Assembly: GCF_002954265.1 (NCBI RefSeq)
Contig: NZ_PPSL01000003.1
Span: 434,001-498,000, forward strand
Direction: 5' to 3'
DNA: 64,000 bases
Origin: Flavipsychrobacter stenotrophus
GTDB lineage: Bacteria > Bacteroidota > Bacteroidia > Chitinophagales > Chitinophagaceae
The translations under genes were made by a program, and so were the position numbers. Each line of letters starts with the position of its first letter. The first letter of the stretch is position 1. Under the pieces are notes generated by a model. It saw nothing but the letters and a program-made list of their open reading frames with translations, made no database searches and was not told where the DNA came from. Of the stretch, positions 47,301 through 56,189 are shown in pieces.

Positions 47301-49910
47301 GCTATAATAACTACTACTGCCTCTGCGGGTGTGTATACCATTACCGCTACCAATGTGTGTGGTAACACCACTGCTACCACAGCGGCTGTAGTAGTGAATA
47401 CAGTGCCTACAGCAGTGACAGCTACCCCTAATGCTACAGTGCTTTGCAGCGGTGATGTGCTTACCCTTACCGGTACCGCAACCAGCCCTATAACTACTAC
47501 TTATTCATGGAGTGGGCCAAATAGTTATTCATCAGCAGTGCTGAGCCCTGCAGGCTTTGTGACTTCCACACTATCAGCAGGTGTATATACTTTAACGGCA
47601 ACTAACGTGTGCGGAAGCACATCAGCAACTACACCGTCAATTATCATTAATACAGTACCGTCTACAGTTACCGCTACCGCATCTGCCACCACACTATGCG
47701 CGGGCAATGCGCTGACACTTACCGGTACATCGACCAGCCCTATTACCACTACTTACCTGTGGAATGGTCCTGGTGGCTATTCATCGACCAACCTTAACCC
47801 GGCGGCAATAATTACAACCACATTGTCTACCGGTATCTATACGCTTACGGCTACCAATGTATGCGGTAGTGTTGCTGATACCACTGCCTTTGTTACGGTC
47901 AATTCAACACCTACGGCGGTTACTGCTACAGCAGCACCAACGCCGCTGTGCAGCGGGTCTACGCTTACCCTTACAGGTACCGCCACCAGTCCTATAGCAA
48001 CTACTTATTCATGGAGTGGTCCTAATGCATATTCATCAACTAATCTTAATCCGGCCGGCTTTGTTACCTCTACAGCATCGGCAGGCGTGTACACACTTAC
48101 GGCTACCAATAGCTGCGGCAGTACATCGGCAGTAACTACCTCGGTTGTAGTTCGTACGGTTCCTACAGGGGTAACCGCAACTGTATCGCCAACAACGCTA
48201 TGCAGTGGTAGTACGTTATCGCTTACAGGTACATCTACCAGTCCTATTACCACTACCTATTCATGGAGTGGACCTAATAGTTATTCGTCGGCAGTGCAGA
48301 ATCCGGCACCTTTTGTAACATCTACATTGTCTGCGGGTGTGTATACTTTTACTGCCACTAATATCTGCGGCAGTACTACAGCAACTACAGCCTCTGTTAC
48401 AGTAAACAGAACCCCAACCGGCGTGACAGCAAGTGCCTCGCCAACATCGGTATGCAGCAGTGCTACGCTTACGCTAACGGGTACTGCTACCAGCCCGATC
48501 ACAACTACTTATTCATGGTCAGGTCCGGGAGGTTATTCGTCTGCAGTGCTTAATCCTGCCGGCTTTATCACATCAACCTTATCGGCAGGTGTCTATACCC
48601 TAACTGCTACTAATACCTGTGGCAGCAGCATAGCCACCACAACATCAGTAATAGTAGTTGGTCCGCCAACGGGTGTTACAGCCAATATTGTTGTAGGGTC
48701 TTTATGCTCAGGTTTCCCAATGTCGCTTGTTGGCGGCGCCAGCAATGCTACCAACTACAGCTGGTCTGGTCCTGCAGGTTATAGTTCTACTTTGCTTAAT
48801 CCGCCAACCTTTACGGCAAGCGTTACATCTTCGGGTACTTACACATTGGCTGCGGGCAACAGTTGTTTTACAGTTACTGCAACAGCATCAATTGTAATAG
48901 CGCCACTGCCTCCAATGGGTCCGATTACGGGCATAACAACTATCTGCGAGGGTAGCACCAGTAACCTGGCTGATACAGTATTGGGTGGTGTGTGGAGCAG
49001 TAGTAATCCATCGGTAGCTACCATTAATGCAATAGGTACGGTAATGGGTGTGGCTATGGGCACAACTACTATCTCGTATACCAATACTAATACCTGCGGA
49101 ACGGCACTTGCTACTACTACAGTAGCTGTAATACCGGTTCCTGCATCTACGCCTGTTACAGGGTCATCATTACTTTGCCAGGGTTCAGCATCGCTTTATA
49201 GTAATATTATTACCGGTGGTGCATGGAGTACCAGCAACCCTGCAGTAGCTACCATTAACGGTGCTACAGGACTGGCAACCGGTATGATGACGGGTAGTGC
49301 TATCTTCTACTATACCGTAAATAATGGTTGCGGTACGCCGGTAACGGATACGTTTGCCGTAAGTGTAATTACCGCGCCTGTTGCAGGTAATATCTTTGGA
49401 CCTATACGCCTTTGTATTAGCGATACCATGAGGTTGTATAACTATACTACGGGTGGTACATGGCATGTAGTGAACGGCCGTGCGTCAATAACAAGCACCG
49501 GTGGCCTGGTTACGGGTAATGCATCGGGTGTAGATACAGCTTACTATGTGGTGACCAATAGTTGCGGAACAGATACTACCCGTTTTCCGTTCTATATATA
49601 TACGCCTGCACAATGTGCGGCACTGGGCGTAGGTGCGGTTAACGTTACCGACTTTAAGGTGAGCATCTACCCTAATCCTAACTCAGGTTCATTCACCTTG
49701 TCGGGCTCATGGATAGAGGGCGATAATGACGCCACCATAGATATCATAGATCTGCTGGGCCAGGTGGTGTACAGGAAGGATATCCTTATAAGCAATGGCA
49801 AAATAGATGAGCAGGTGCAGATGGGTAATGGCCTGTCGGCAGGTATGTACATGCTCCGCATCAATTCAGCCAATGCGCATGATGCCATAAGGTTTACAAC
49901 AAGTCAATAG
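44394..49910 (+). CDS. Giant repeat surface protein with T9SS type A sorting domain
   Basis: 1838 residues. The signal peptide ends VSNAQ. The N-terminal domain (about 28-240: GFPFVFSGITYNTVSACSNG, GFLMAYWDDLDGG) resembles secreted beta-sandwich modules. A jelly-roll-like part (about 350-520: VDNTGSTTAA, LDNILITGTPT) follows. From about 587 to 1505 come eleven ~80-residue repeats of the form PTAVTATASATTLCSG, LTLTG, TYSWSGPGGYSSA, SAGVYTLTATN and CGSTTATT. Two Big_2-like units (SSSNPSVATINAIG) come next. The C-terminal type A signal reads YPNPNSGSFTLSG, DLLGQVVYRKD and SAGMYMLRIN. Each repeat has paired Cys. Likely a cell-surface adhesin or stalk protein. Confidence 0.85.
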   Translation: MKNIYSLRSLIMLITAICIAGVSNAQLASTYNFTSLTGTYSSISGTGTYVGAVCADDANQAAIPIGFPFVFSGITYNTVSACSNGWLSLSGALPSAAVGRGNSTANATTIGAGFLMAYWDDLDGGSFSSPAGTAYYLTTGVSPNRVFTFEWKEFTPFFVTTRANFQIKLYESSNVVEYWYGTGNFASTTATIGISNSGSDYQTLSAPSAAPTSSSTAFTTTIATSPANGQIYRWYSCAVTASASNSGPVCPGGTVTLTGVTTGTSYSWAGPGSYSSLSLSPVITGATAGTYTLSATNGTCTTTATTTVSFLAAAPVPVITPSVATICNGGNVTLTATVPPTPGTILSQNFNTSIAPWVVDNTGSTTAAALSPFQLQPNGYFYSPYSVTFNSPDNTQFLLSIPDAGGSGSVTSTRITSPVFSLVGYSAATFSFQHNYRRWATGDVNVNAEISTNGGLTWTVINNYFSGGVDVGATGSFATASFPLTAYLGMSNCMVRFNYTSTWGFWWALDNILITGTPTSSTPPTWTPTTHLFSDPGFTTPYVAGTPATNVYVHPTTVLSPIVVNYVATVTGSGCSSMDTTAVTINTPPTSVSATASGTALCVGNTLTLTGTATGATTYSWSGPGGYSSTALSPAGITVSTLSSGIYTLVASSVCGTVTATTASVTVTAGPAGVTATASATTLCSGDILTLTGTAVGGVSYSWSGPGGYSAAVMTPSSFAVTPSSSGIYTFTATNTCGAIVATTASVTVNSIPTGVSATASSTVLCAGNTLTLTGTATSPITTTYFWSGPGGYSAAVLNPAGFAVTTLSAGIYSLTATNACGSNNATTASVTVNTPPTAVTAAISATPLCAGNPLTLTGTATSPIATTYSWSGPGGYSAAVLNPPVITTTTLSAGVYTLTATNTCGSTTANTASLVVNTVPTAVIATANPTTLCSGDALTLTGAATSTIPVTYGWSGPGSYSSAVQNPPAIITTTASAGVYTITATNVCGNTTATTAAVVVNTVPTAVTATPNATVLCSGDVLTLTGTATSPITTTYSWSGPNSYSSAVLSPAGFVTSTLSAGVYTLTATNVCGSTSATTPSIIINTVPSTVTATASATTLCAGNALTLTGTSTSPITTTYLWNGPGGYSSTNLNPAAIITTTLSTGIYTLTATNVCGSVADTTAFVTVNSTPTAVTATAAPTPLCSGSTLTLTGTATSPIATTYSWSGPNAYSSTNLNPAGFVTSTASAGVYTLTATNSCGSTSAVTTSVVVRTVPTGVTATVSPTTLCSGSTLSLTGTSTSPITTTYSWSGPNSYSSAVQNPAPFVTSTLSAGVYTFTATNICGSTTATTASVTVNRTPTGVTASASPTSVCSSATLTLTGTATSPITTTYSWSGPGGYSSAVLNPAGFITSTLSAGVYTLTATNTCGSSIATTTSVIVVGPPTGVTANIVVGSLCSGFPMSLVGGASNATNYSWSGPAGYSSTLLNPPTFTASVTSSGTYTLAAGNSCFTVTATASIVIAPLPPMGPITGITTICEGSTSNLADTVLGGVWSSSNPSVATINAIGTVMGVAMGTTTISYTNTNTCGTALATTTVAVIPVPASTPVTGSSLLCQGSASLYSNIITGGAWSTSNPAVATINGATGLATGMMTGSAIFYYTVNNGCGTPVTDTFAVSVITAPVAGNIFGPIRLCISDTMRLYNYTTGGTWHVVNGRASITSTGGLVTGNASGVDTAYYVVTNSCGTDTTRFPFYIYTPAQCAALGVGAVNVTDFKVSIYPNPNSGSFTLSGSWIEGDNDATIDIIDLLGQVVYRKDILISNGKIDEQVQMGNGLSAGMYMLRINSANAHDAIRFTTSQ

Positions 49911-49932
49911 TATAATACTTCGTTTTATTGAA

Positions 49933-49968
49933 AAGGGTAGTCGTTGTTATCAACGGCTACCTTTTTTG
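49933..49968 (+). terminator. Terminator after the first giant surface protein
   Basis: AAGGGTAGTCGTTG pairs with CAACGGCTACCTT with a bulge and a mismatch, followed by six T. Confidence 0.7.
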
Positions 49969-50211
49969 TTTTTGGAAATTGGATAGCATCGGCCCTGAAT
50001 TTTACTCGTAACCATTACAGGGCAAAGCGGAAATTTTGTATGATCCTGACATTCTTATGGGATAGTGTTTACACAAAATGCAACCAAAAATTAATACTTG
50101 AAGGACTTATGTAGCCTATATGTAATAATTTTTTCTTGTAGAATAAAGTCGTTAAGTTTATAAACTACTAATTAAGTAGACTATTGAATTGGATAATAAA
50201 CTTTAGCAAGT

Positions 50212-52035
50212 ATGAAAAAGCTATACCTACTAATTGTACTGTTTGTTTCGCTCATCGCTTTAAGAAGCCATGCGCAGGTTAATATTTTGACAGAGAGCTT
50301 TGATGCCACTACCTTTCCGCCTACTGCCGCAGGTACGTGGACAAGAGCGCATGTAAGCGGCGGTGCTGCCGGAGATACATGGAAGAGAGCGACAGCAGCG
50401 ACTTCACTTGACGCCTCTTGGGTTACCGGTAATCCGGGAACACACACAGGTGCCGGGATGGCATATTTTAACAGCTTCAGTTATTCCAGTGGCAGTACTG
50501 CAAACCTCGTCACACCAGTATTGGATTTCACCGGTGCAGGTGTGTACACTGTATCTTTCTGGATGTTCAGAGGTGGTGAAGAGGATATTTTCTTTGCATA
50601 TAATGACAGGGTAAAAGTGTATGTAAATACCTCGGCTTCTGCCACTGGTGCAACAACTCTGGCTACAATAAAACAGGATATTACAGGCGCTCCTGCTGTT
50701 TCCAGCGAGGGGTGGTATCAGTATACTTACACTATTCCGGCAAGCTATAGTACTGCAACTAATTACATAATCTTTCAGGGTATATCTAATTTCGGATATG
50801 ATATTCAGATCGATGATGTTTCTGTAGACTTTTATCCTAATTGTACAGGGACACCACCTGAACCTATTATTTCCGGTACTTCTACCATATGCGCCAGTAC
50901 ATCGTTCGCGCTATCAACTACCACCAGCACGGGTACCGGTATTACCCATCAGTGGCAAAGTGCTTCATCTGCATCCGGCCCATGGACAAATGTTGGAACG
51001 GGTAGTACGTATACCTCATCCGGTATTACAGCAACAACTTATTACCGGGTCATAGATCTGTGTACTTTGAGTAGTTTGTCCGATACGTCGACTGTATTTA
51101 CAGTGAACATTACAACTGGTTTTCTGTGCACCTATTGCACCCCAACTACAACAAGCGGGTGTGCTGATGACCATTTCACCAACGTTACTTTCGCTACGAT
51201 AAATAATAGTATTGGCTGTACAGGATTGACCAGTGGCGTATCCTTATATACCAGTCCATGTCCAAATCTGACTGCTGGTTCTACGTATACACTTACCGTA
51301 TCTACATTTGGCTCGTTTGGCGGAGATGATGCCCAGGGGTGGATAGACTATAATCAGAATGGAACTTTCGCTACGGGGGAAAACGTAATGACAAGCTATT
51401 CGTCTAGTGGCGATAACAACACGTATGTAGTGAGTGTAACAATTCCTGCAGGTGCTACTCCCGGAATAACGGTGCTCAGATTGAGGTGTAATTATAATGG
51501 TATAACATATACTGTTAGCCCATGTAACAACTATACATATGGCCAGACACAAGACTACTATGTAAATATTGTATCACCATGTACCGCAGCGCCAACAGCG
51601 GTAACCGCCACACCATCGGGCACTGCGCTATGCGCGGGTAACACACTCACGCTTACGGGCGCTGCCACAACGGCTACTTCTTATGCGTGGACAGGGCCTA
51701 ATTCATTCACATCAGCATCGCTTACACCTGCATCTTTTACAGTTAGTACCGCCAGCGCGGGTATATATACTTTTGTTGCTACCAATGCGTGTGGCAGTAC
51801 TACCGTTACCACTACTGCGATAACAGTTACCGCACCACCAAGTGCGGTATTGGCTACACCATCGGCCACTACATTGTGCAGTGGTAGCGTGCTCACGCTT
51901 ACCGGTGCTGCTACAGGGGGAACATCATTCTCGTGGAGCGGGCCTGCAAGCTATTCGTCAGCTGTGCTCACCCCCCCCTTCTTTTGTGGTATCTACAGCA
52001 TCATCGAGCATTTATTCATTAACGGTTACCAATAG
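50212..52035 (+). CDS. 5' part of a frameshifted giant surface protein (paralogue of the preceding gene)
   Basis: 607 residues as read. The signal peptide (MKKLYLLIVLFVSLIALRSHA) is followed by a jelly-roll/MAM-like domain (about 25-215: SFDATTFPPTAAGTW, PVLDFTGAGVYTVSFWMF, IQIDDVSVDF). A GEVED domain is at about 335-450 (DDAQGWIDYNQNGTF, GQTQDYYVNIV). Then come the first ~80-residue repeats. At base 51978 the frame leaves the repeat pattern and runs 18 foreign codons to a stop at 52035. Skipping one C of the 8-C tract continues into the frame to 55327, giving a 1704-residue protein. As read, this piece lacks the sorting domain and would not reach the surface. Confidence 0.75.
   Translation: MKKLYLLIVLFVSLIALRSHAQVNILTESFDATTFPPTAAGTWTRAHVSGGAAGDTWKRATAATSLDASWVTGNPGTHTGAGMAYFNSFSYSSGSTANLVTPVLDFTGAGVYTVSFWMFRGGEEDIFFAYNDRVKVYVNTSASATGATTLATIKQDITGAPAVSSEGWYQYTYTIPASYSTATNYIIFQGISNFGYDIQIDDVSVDFYPNCTGTPPEPIISGTSTICASTSFALSTTTSTGTGITHQWQSASSASGPWTNVGTGSTYTSSGITATTYYRVIDLCTLSSLSDTSTVFTVNITTGFLCTYCTPTTTSGCADDHFTNVTFATINNSIGCTGLTSGVSLYTSPCPNLTAGSTYTLTVSTFGSFGGDDAQGWIDYNQNGTFATGENVMTSYSSSGDNNTYVVSVTIPAGATPGITVLRLRCNYNGITYTVSPCNNYTYGQTQDYYVNIVSPCTAAPTAVTATPSGTALCAGNTLTLTGAATTATSYAWTGPNSFTSASLTPASFTVSTASAGIYTFVATNACGSTTVTTTAITVTAPPSAVLATPSATTLCSGSVLTLTGAATGGTSFSWSGPASYSSAVLTPPFFCGIYSIIEHLFINGYQ
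51971..51978 (+). repeat. 8-C homopolymer at the frameshift (candidate phase-variation tract)
   Basis: Eight C follow an A at 51970. With seven C the protein would read TPPSFVVSTAS, matching the other repeats (for example TPASFTVSTAS in the first repeat of the same gene). With eight C the frame is lost. Poly-C tracts of this length are classical sites of slipped-strand mispairing, and also of sequencing error. Confidence 0.7.
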
Positions 52036-55000
52036 CTGCGGCAGTGCCACTACTAATACCGGTATGGTAACAGTGATCACAATGCCTACAACCGTATCTG
52101 CAACAGCATCAGCGACAACAATATGCCTGGGCAATACACTTACTCTTACAGGTACATCAACCGGCGCTATATCTTACTCATGGGTAGGGCCAGGTAGTTA
52201 CAGCGCTGCGGCACTTAACCCTCCTGGTTTTGCCACCACTGCGGCATCGGCAGGTATCTATACATTGACGGCTACCAATACATGTGGCAATACTAGCGCT
52301 ACAACAGCATCTGTAACCATAGTTACGGTTCCAACTGCTGTCACGGCGTCTTTATCGGCCACGCCTTTGTGCGCAGGTGATGCACTTACGCTAACGGGTG
52401 CCGCATCAGGTGCCACATCCTATTCATGGAGTGGTCCGGGCAGCTACTCAGCTGCTGTGCTTAATCCGCCGGTAATTACTACATCAACAGCGTCGGCAGG
52501 CATTTATACATTGACGGCCACTAATGTTTGCGGTAATACTACGGCTACTACCGCAAGTCTGGTTATTAATACAGTGCCTGCAGCAGTAAGCGCTACTGCT
52601 AACTCTACAACTGTTTGTGCAGGCGATGCATTGACACTTACGGGAGGAGCTACCAGTAGTATTCCTGTAACCTATGGCTGGAGCGGACCGGGAGGTTATT
52701 CATCATCAGCGCAAAATCCGCCGGTTATAACTACTACCACAGCATCGGCAGGGATATATACGATCACTGCAACTAATGCGTGCGGTAACACTACGGCTAC
52801 TACGGCATCAGTGGTGGTCAACACAGTGCCTACTGCTGTAACAGCAACCCCTAACGCCACGGCGCTATGCAGCGGCGATGTACTGACGCTTACGGGCACA
52901 GCAACCAGCCCTATTACTACTACATATTCATGGAGTGGCCCCAATGGCTATACTTCAACAGATCTAAGCCCTGTTGGCTTTACTACTTCAACATTGTCGG
53001 CAGGTGTATATACACTTACCGCTACTAATACCTGCGGTAATACTACCGCCACTACAGCGGCAATTGTTATCAATACTATCCCTTCTGCCGTTACTGCCAT
53101 TGCATCAGACACCACGCTTTGCGCGGGCGATGCATTGACACTAACCGGCACTGTCACCAATGCCACCAGCTACCAGTGGGATGGCCCTAATAGTTATGTG
53201 TCGACCAATCTGAATCCTGCGGCTATCATCACATCAACATTGTCTACAGGGGTGTATACGCTTACGGCCACCAATGGTTGTGGTAGCACAACGGGTACTA
53301 CCGCATTGGTTACTGTGAACAGAACACCCACATTGGTTACCGCTACCGCTGCACCGACACCGTTATGCAGCGGAGCTACGCTTACCCTTACAGGCACAGC
53401 CACCAGCCCCATAACAACAACTTATTCATGGGCGGGCCCTAATGCATATGCCTCAACTGATCTTAGCCCGATCGGGTTCGTTACTTCAACTGCATCAGCG
53501 GGAGTTTATACACTTACTGCTACCAATAGCTGCGGTAGTACAACAGCTATTACTGCTTCAGTTATTGTTCGCACTGTGCCAACAGGTGTGACAGCAACTG
53601 CATCGCCAACTACTTTGTGCAGTGGTGGTACATTGTCGCTCACCGGTACGTCTTCCAGTCCTATTACTACTACTTACTCATGGTCTGGTCCTAACAGTTA
53701 TTCATCGGCAGTGCTGAACCCGGCACCTTTTGTAACATCAACATTGTCTGCGGGTGTATATACACTAACAGCTACCAATATATGTGGCAGTACTACAGCT
53801 ACTACTGCATCTGTTATAGTAAACAGAACACCGACAGGAGTAACTGCAAGCGCAACACCAACATCCGTGTGCAGCGGTGCTACGCTTACACTAACAGGTA
53901 CAGCCACCAGTCCTATATCTACTACTTATTCATGGGCTGGCCCTGGTGGTTATTCTTCGGCTGTACTTAATCCTGCGGGCTTTACTACAACACCTGCATC
54001 GGGCGGGATCTATACCCTTACTGCTACCAACACATGTGGCAATACTACCGCTATAACGGTTTCGGTGATAGTGGTTGGTCCGCCAACAGGAGTTTCTGCC
54101 AATATTGTTGTGGGTGCTTTGTGCTCGGGCTTTCCAATGTCTCTTGTGGGTACTGCCACCAATGCTACTAATTACAACTGGTCAGGTCCTGCCGGGTATA
54201 ATTCGGCATTGCTTAATCCGCCTGCGTTTACAGCAAGCACAGCCTCATCGGGTACCTATACATTGTCTGCCGGTAACAGCTGCTTTACGGTTACAGCTAC
54301 AGCATCTATAGTTATAGCACCTTTACCAGCCATGGGGCCAATAACCGGCAGCACTACCATATGTGTGGGCGGTGTCAGCAACCTTTCTGATACTGTATTG
54401 AGTGGGGTATGGAGTAGTGCCAACCCCGCTGTTGCAACAATAAATGGAATGGGCATAGTTACAGGTGTTACACCCGGAACAGCTATGATCTCTTACACCA
54501 ATACCAATAGCTGCGGTACAGCACTGGCAACTACTACAGTGACTATCTTACCTATTCCTACATTTATTCCTGTTACAGGTTCTTCAATGCTATGCCAGGG
54601 GTCAGCGTCTCTTTATCTTGGTGGTTTAAGCGGTGGCACATGGGCCAGCAATAATCCATCAGTGGCCACTATCGATGCATCTTCCGGCCTTGCAACAGGC
54701 ATGATGCCTGGTACTGCCATCATATCTTACACGGTGAGCAATGGCTGCGGTGCACCGGTTACAGACACCATTGCTGTAAATGTAATTACTGCGCCCGATG
54801 CGGGTAATATCTTTGGCCCGGTGCGCCTTTGCATGAGTGATACTATAAGGTTGTATAACTATACTACCGGTGGTACATGGCATGTGGTGAATAATCATGC
54901 TGCCATTACCAGCACCGGCGGATTGGTTACGGGTATTACATCGGGTGTGGACACTGCTTACTATGTTGTAAGTAATATGTGTGGCACAGATACTACCCGC

Positions 55001-55327
55001 TATCCATTTTATGTATATACCCCGGCTCAGTGCGCGGCACTTGGCGTAGGTGCAGTTACTGTAAATGACATTAATTGTAGCATCTATCCTAATCCTAATG
55101 CGGGTTCATTCACATTGTCGGGTTCATGGATAGAGGGAGACAATGAAGCCACAATAGAGATCATAGACCTGCTTGGTCAGGTAGTTTATAAAAAGAGTAT
55201 AACAATAAATAATTACAAGATCGACGAACAGGTACAGATAGGCGGAGACCTGTCATCGGGCATGTATATGCTGCGTATTAATTCCGCCAATGCACACCAG
55301 GCCATTCGCTTTACCGTCAGTCAATAG
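51971..55327 (+). CDS. 3' part of the frameshifted giant surface protein, with T9SS type A domain
   Basis: The continuation frame is open from 51842, but the ~43 codons before the C tract are out-of-frame noise. Meaningful coding begins at the C tract with PPPSFVVSTASSS. It contains about nine more ~80-residue repeats (PTTVSATASATTIC to PTGVSANIVVGALC), then Big_2-like units (SSANPAVATINGMG). It ends in the type A sorting domain (IYPNPNAGSFTLSG, DLLGQVVYKKS, SSGMYMLRIN). The last ~400 residues are nearly identical to those of the gene at 44394. There is no start signal of its own, so expression needs a +1 shift or loss of one C. A terminator follows. Confidence 0.75.
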   Translation, partial: PPPSFVVSTASSSIYSLTVTNSCGSATTNTGMVTVITMPTTVSATASATTICLGNTLTLTGTSTGAISYSWVGPGSYSAAALNPPGFATTAASAGIYTLTATNTCGNTSATTASVTIVTVPTAVTASLSATPLCAGDALTLTGAASGATSYSWSGPGSYSAAVLNPPVITTSTASAGIYTLTATNVCGNTTATTASLVINTVPAAVSATANSTTVCAGDALTLTGGATSSIPVTYGWSGPGGYSSSAQNPPVITTTTASAGIYTITATNACGNTTATTASVVVNTVPTAVTATPNATALCSGDVLTLTGTATSPITTTYSWSGPNGYTSTDLSPVGFTTSTLSAGVYTLTATNTCGNTTATTAAIVINTIPSAVTAIASDTTLCAGDALTLTGTVTNATSYQWDGPNSYVSTNLNPAAIITSTLSTGVYTLTATNGCGSTTGTTALVTVNRTPTLVTATAAPTPLCSGATLTLTGTATSPITTTYSWAGPNAYASTDLSPIGFVTSTASAGVYTLTATNSCGSTTAITASVIVRTVPTGVTATASPTTLCSGGTLSLTGTSSSPITTTYSWSGPNSYSSAVLNPAPFVTSTLSAGVYTLTATNICGSTTATTASVIVNRTPTGVTASATPTSVCSGATLTLTGTATSPISTTYSWAGPGGYSSAVLNPAGFTTTPASGGIYTLTATNTCGNTTAITVSVIVVGPPTGVSANIVVGALCSGFPMSLVGTATNATNYNWSGPAGYNSALLNPPAFTASTASSGTYTLSAGNSCFTVTATASIVIAPLPAMGPITGSTTICVGGVSNLSDTVLSGVWSSANPAVATINGMGIVTGVTPGTAMISYTNTNSCGTALATTTVTILPIPTFIPVTGSSMLCQGSASLYLGGLSGGTWASNNPSVATIDASSGLATGMMPGTAIISYTVSNGCGAPVTDTIAVNVITAPDAGNIFGPVRLCMSDTIRLYNYTTGGTWHVVNNHAAITSTGGLVTGITSGVDTAYYVVSNMCGTDTTRYPFYVYTPAQCAALGVGAVTVNDINCSIYPNPNAGSFTLSGSWIEGDNEATIEIIDLLGQVVYKKSITINNYKIDEQVQIGGDLSSGMYMLRINSANAHQAIRFTVSQ

Positions 55328-55354
55328 CCTTGGTAAATAGTTTTTAGCAAAGTA

Positions 55355-55392
55355 GGGGGAGCCATTTCGTAAAATGGCTCCCCTCTTTTTTG
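55355..55392 (+). terminator. Terminator after the second giant gene
   Basis: Perfect 12-bp stem GGGGAGCCATTT / AAATGGCTCCCC with a 4-base loop and T run. The intact terminator supports reading 50212-55327 as one gene. Confidence 0.85.
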
Positions 55393-55443
55393 TGTCAATT
55401 TTTATTGCATTGAATTTGTAATATTGTACATAAGCTGTTTGCC

Positions 55444-56127
55444 ATGAAATACATCATTTCCATTCTCGCCATCATAGTTTGCAGCAGTTTTACCATCTGC
55501 CAAAAGATGGTGTGCAAAGACGGAAAGAAATGGTGGACAATGTACATCTACCCCAGCTGCGCAGACACCACCACGTATATAGAACTCGAATACTACACCC
55601 GTGAGGCTTATAAAGACAAAAAAATAGGGGAGAAGGAATGGACCGAACACAAGCAGGGCGTAGCTGTAAGTGAGCGCGTTTATATAAAAAGGGTATCAAA
55701 ATACTCATCTGATTTCCACACTGGCGACTATACGTCTTATTCTGAGAAGACCCTGCTGAACGCAGACAAAAATGAGTATGAGTCGGTTCGGTCGTTTGGT
55801 CATCCGTCAGATAGAATTATACAGGTAAACGATTCTATGCAGATGTATCTAACCTATTTCAAGGGTGGCACTGTCAGGAGGTGTGAACTAGCCAACAGGA
55901 ACCAATACCACAAGACAGAAGTGGTGGAATGGGATAGCACGTACGCTTACAGGTGGCAGGGCAATCTGGAATTGGTAGCAGAACATGATCGGCTTGATAC
56001 AATTGTATATGACGATCACTCAGCGCAATATAGGGTTGTTATACTCGATTCAACGCGCAAGGTAGGAGTATGGAAGAAATACGACAATTTCACCGGTGCG
56101 TTATTGGATAGTGTAGATCATAAATAA
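55444..56127 (+). CDS. Exported protein of unknown function
   Basis: 227 residues with a signal peptide (MKYIISILAIIVCSSFTIC, cleavage near CQ or a lipid Cys). The mature part is polar and beta-rich, with W-rich segments (GKKWWTMYIYPSCADTTTYIELEYY, YAYRWQGNLELVAEHDRL, RKVGVWKKYDNFTGALLDSVDH). The end recalls MORN-like 'G-x-W-x-x-Y' strands but is too short to call. No family recognised. A shared terminator separates it from etfA. Confidence 0.65.
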   Translation: MKYIISILAIIVCSSFTICQKMVCKDGKKWWTMYIYPSCADTTTYIELEYYTREAYKDKKIGEKEWTEHKQGVAVSERVYIKRVSKYSSDFHTGDYTSYSEKTLLNADKNEYESVRSFGHPSDRIIQVNDSMQMYLTYFKGGTVRRCELANRNQYHKTEVVEWDSTYAYRWQGNLELVAEHDRLDTIVYDDHSAQYRVVILDSTRKVGVWKKYDNFTGALLDSVDHK

Positions 56128-56138
56128 TATACAAAACA

Positions 56139-56170
56139 ATAAATGCCCGAACCAAAGCCCGGGCATTTAT
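56139..56170. terminator. Bidirectional terminator between 55444 gene and etfA
   Basis: 11-bp stem ATAAATGCCCG / CGGGCATTTAT between convergent genes, with A- and T-rich flanks on both strands. Confidence 0.7.
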
Positions 56171-56189
56171 AAATAATACACTTATTTTC

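Noticed and set aside
44394-49910. CRISPR-like array suggested by regular repeats
   Set aside because: The ~240-bp periodicity is in-frame coding repeats with a signal peptide and sorting domain.
51842-51970. N-terminal 43 codons of the downstream frame of the split giant gene
   Set aside because: Out-of-frame translation of a repeat unit; sequence is Arg/His/Leu-rich and unlike the repeats.
47525-54898. Several 70-93-residue minus-strand frames with a recurring VVAVVLPHxLVAVxVYTPADxV pattern
   Set aside because: They are the antisense image of the Thr/Ala/Val-rich protein repeats, not genes.
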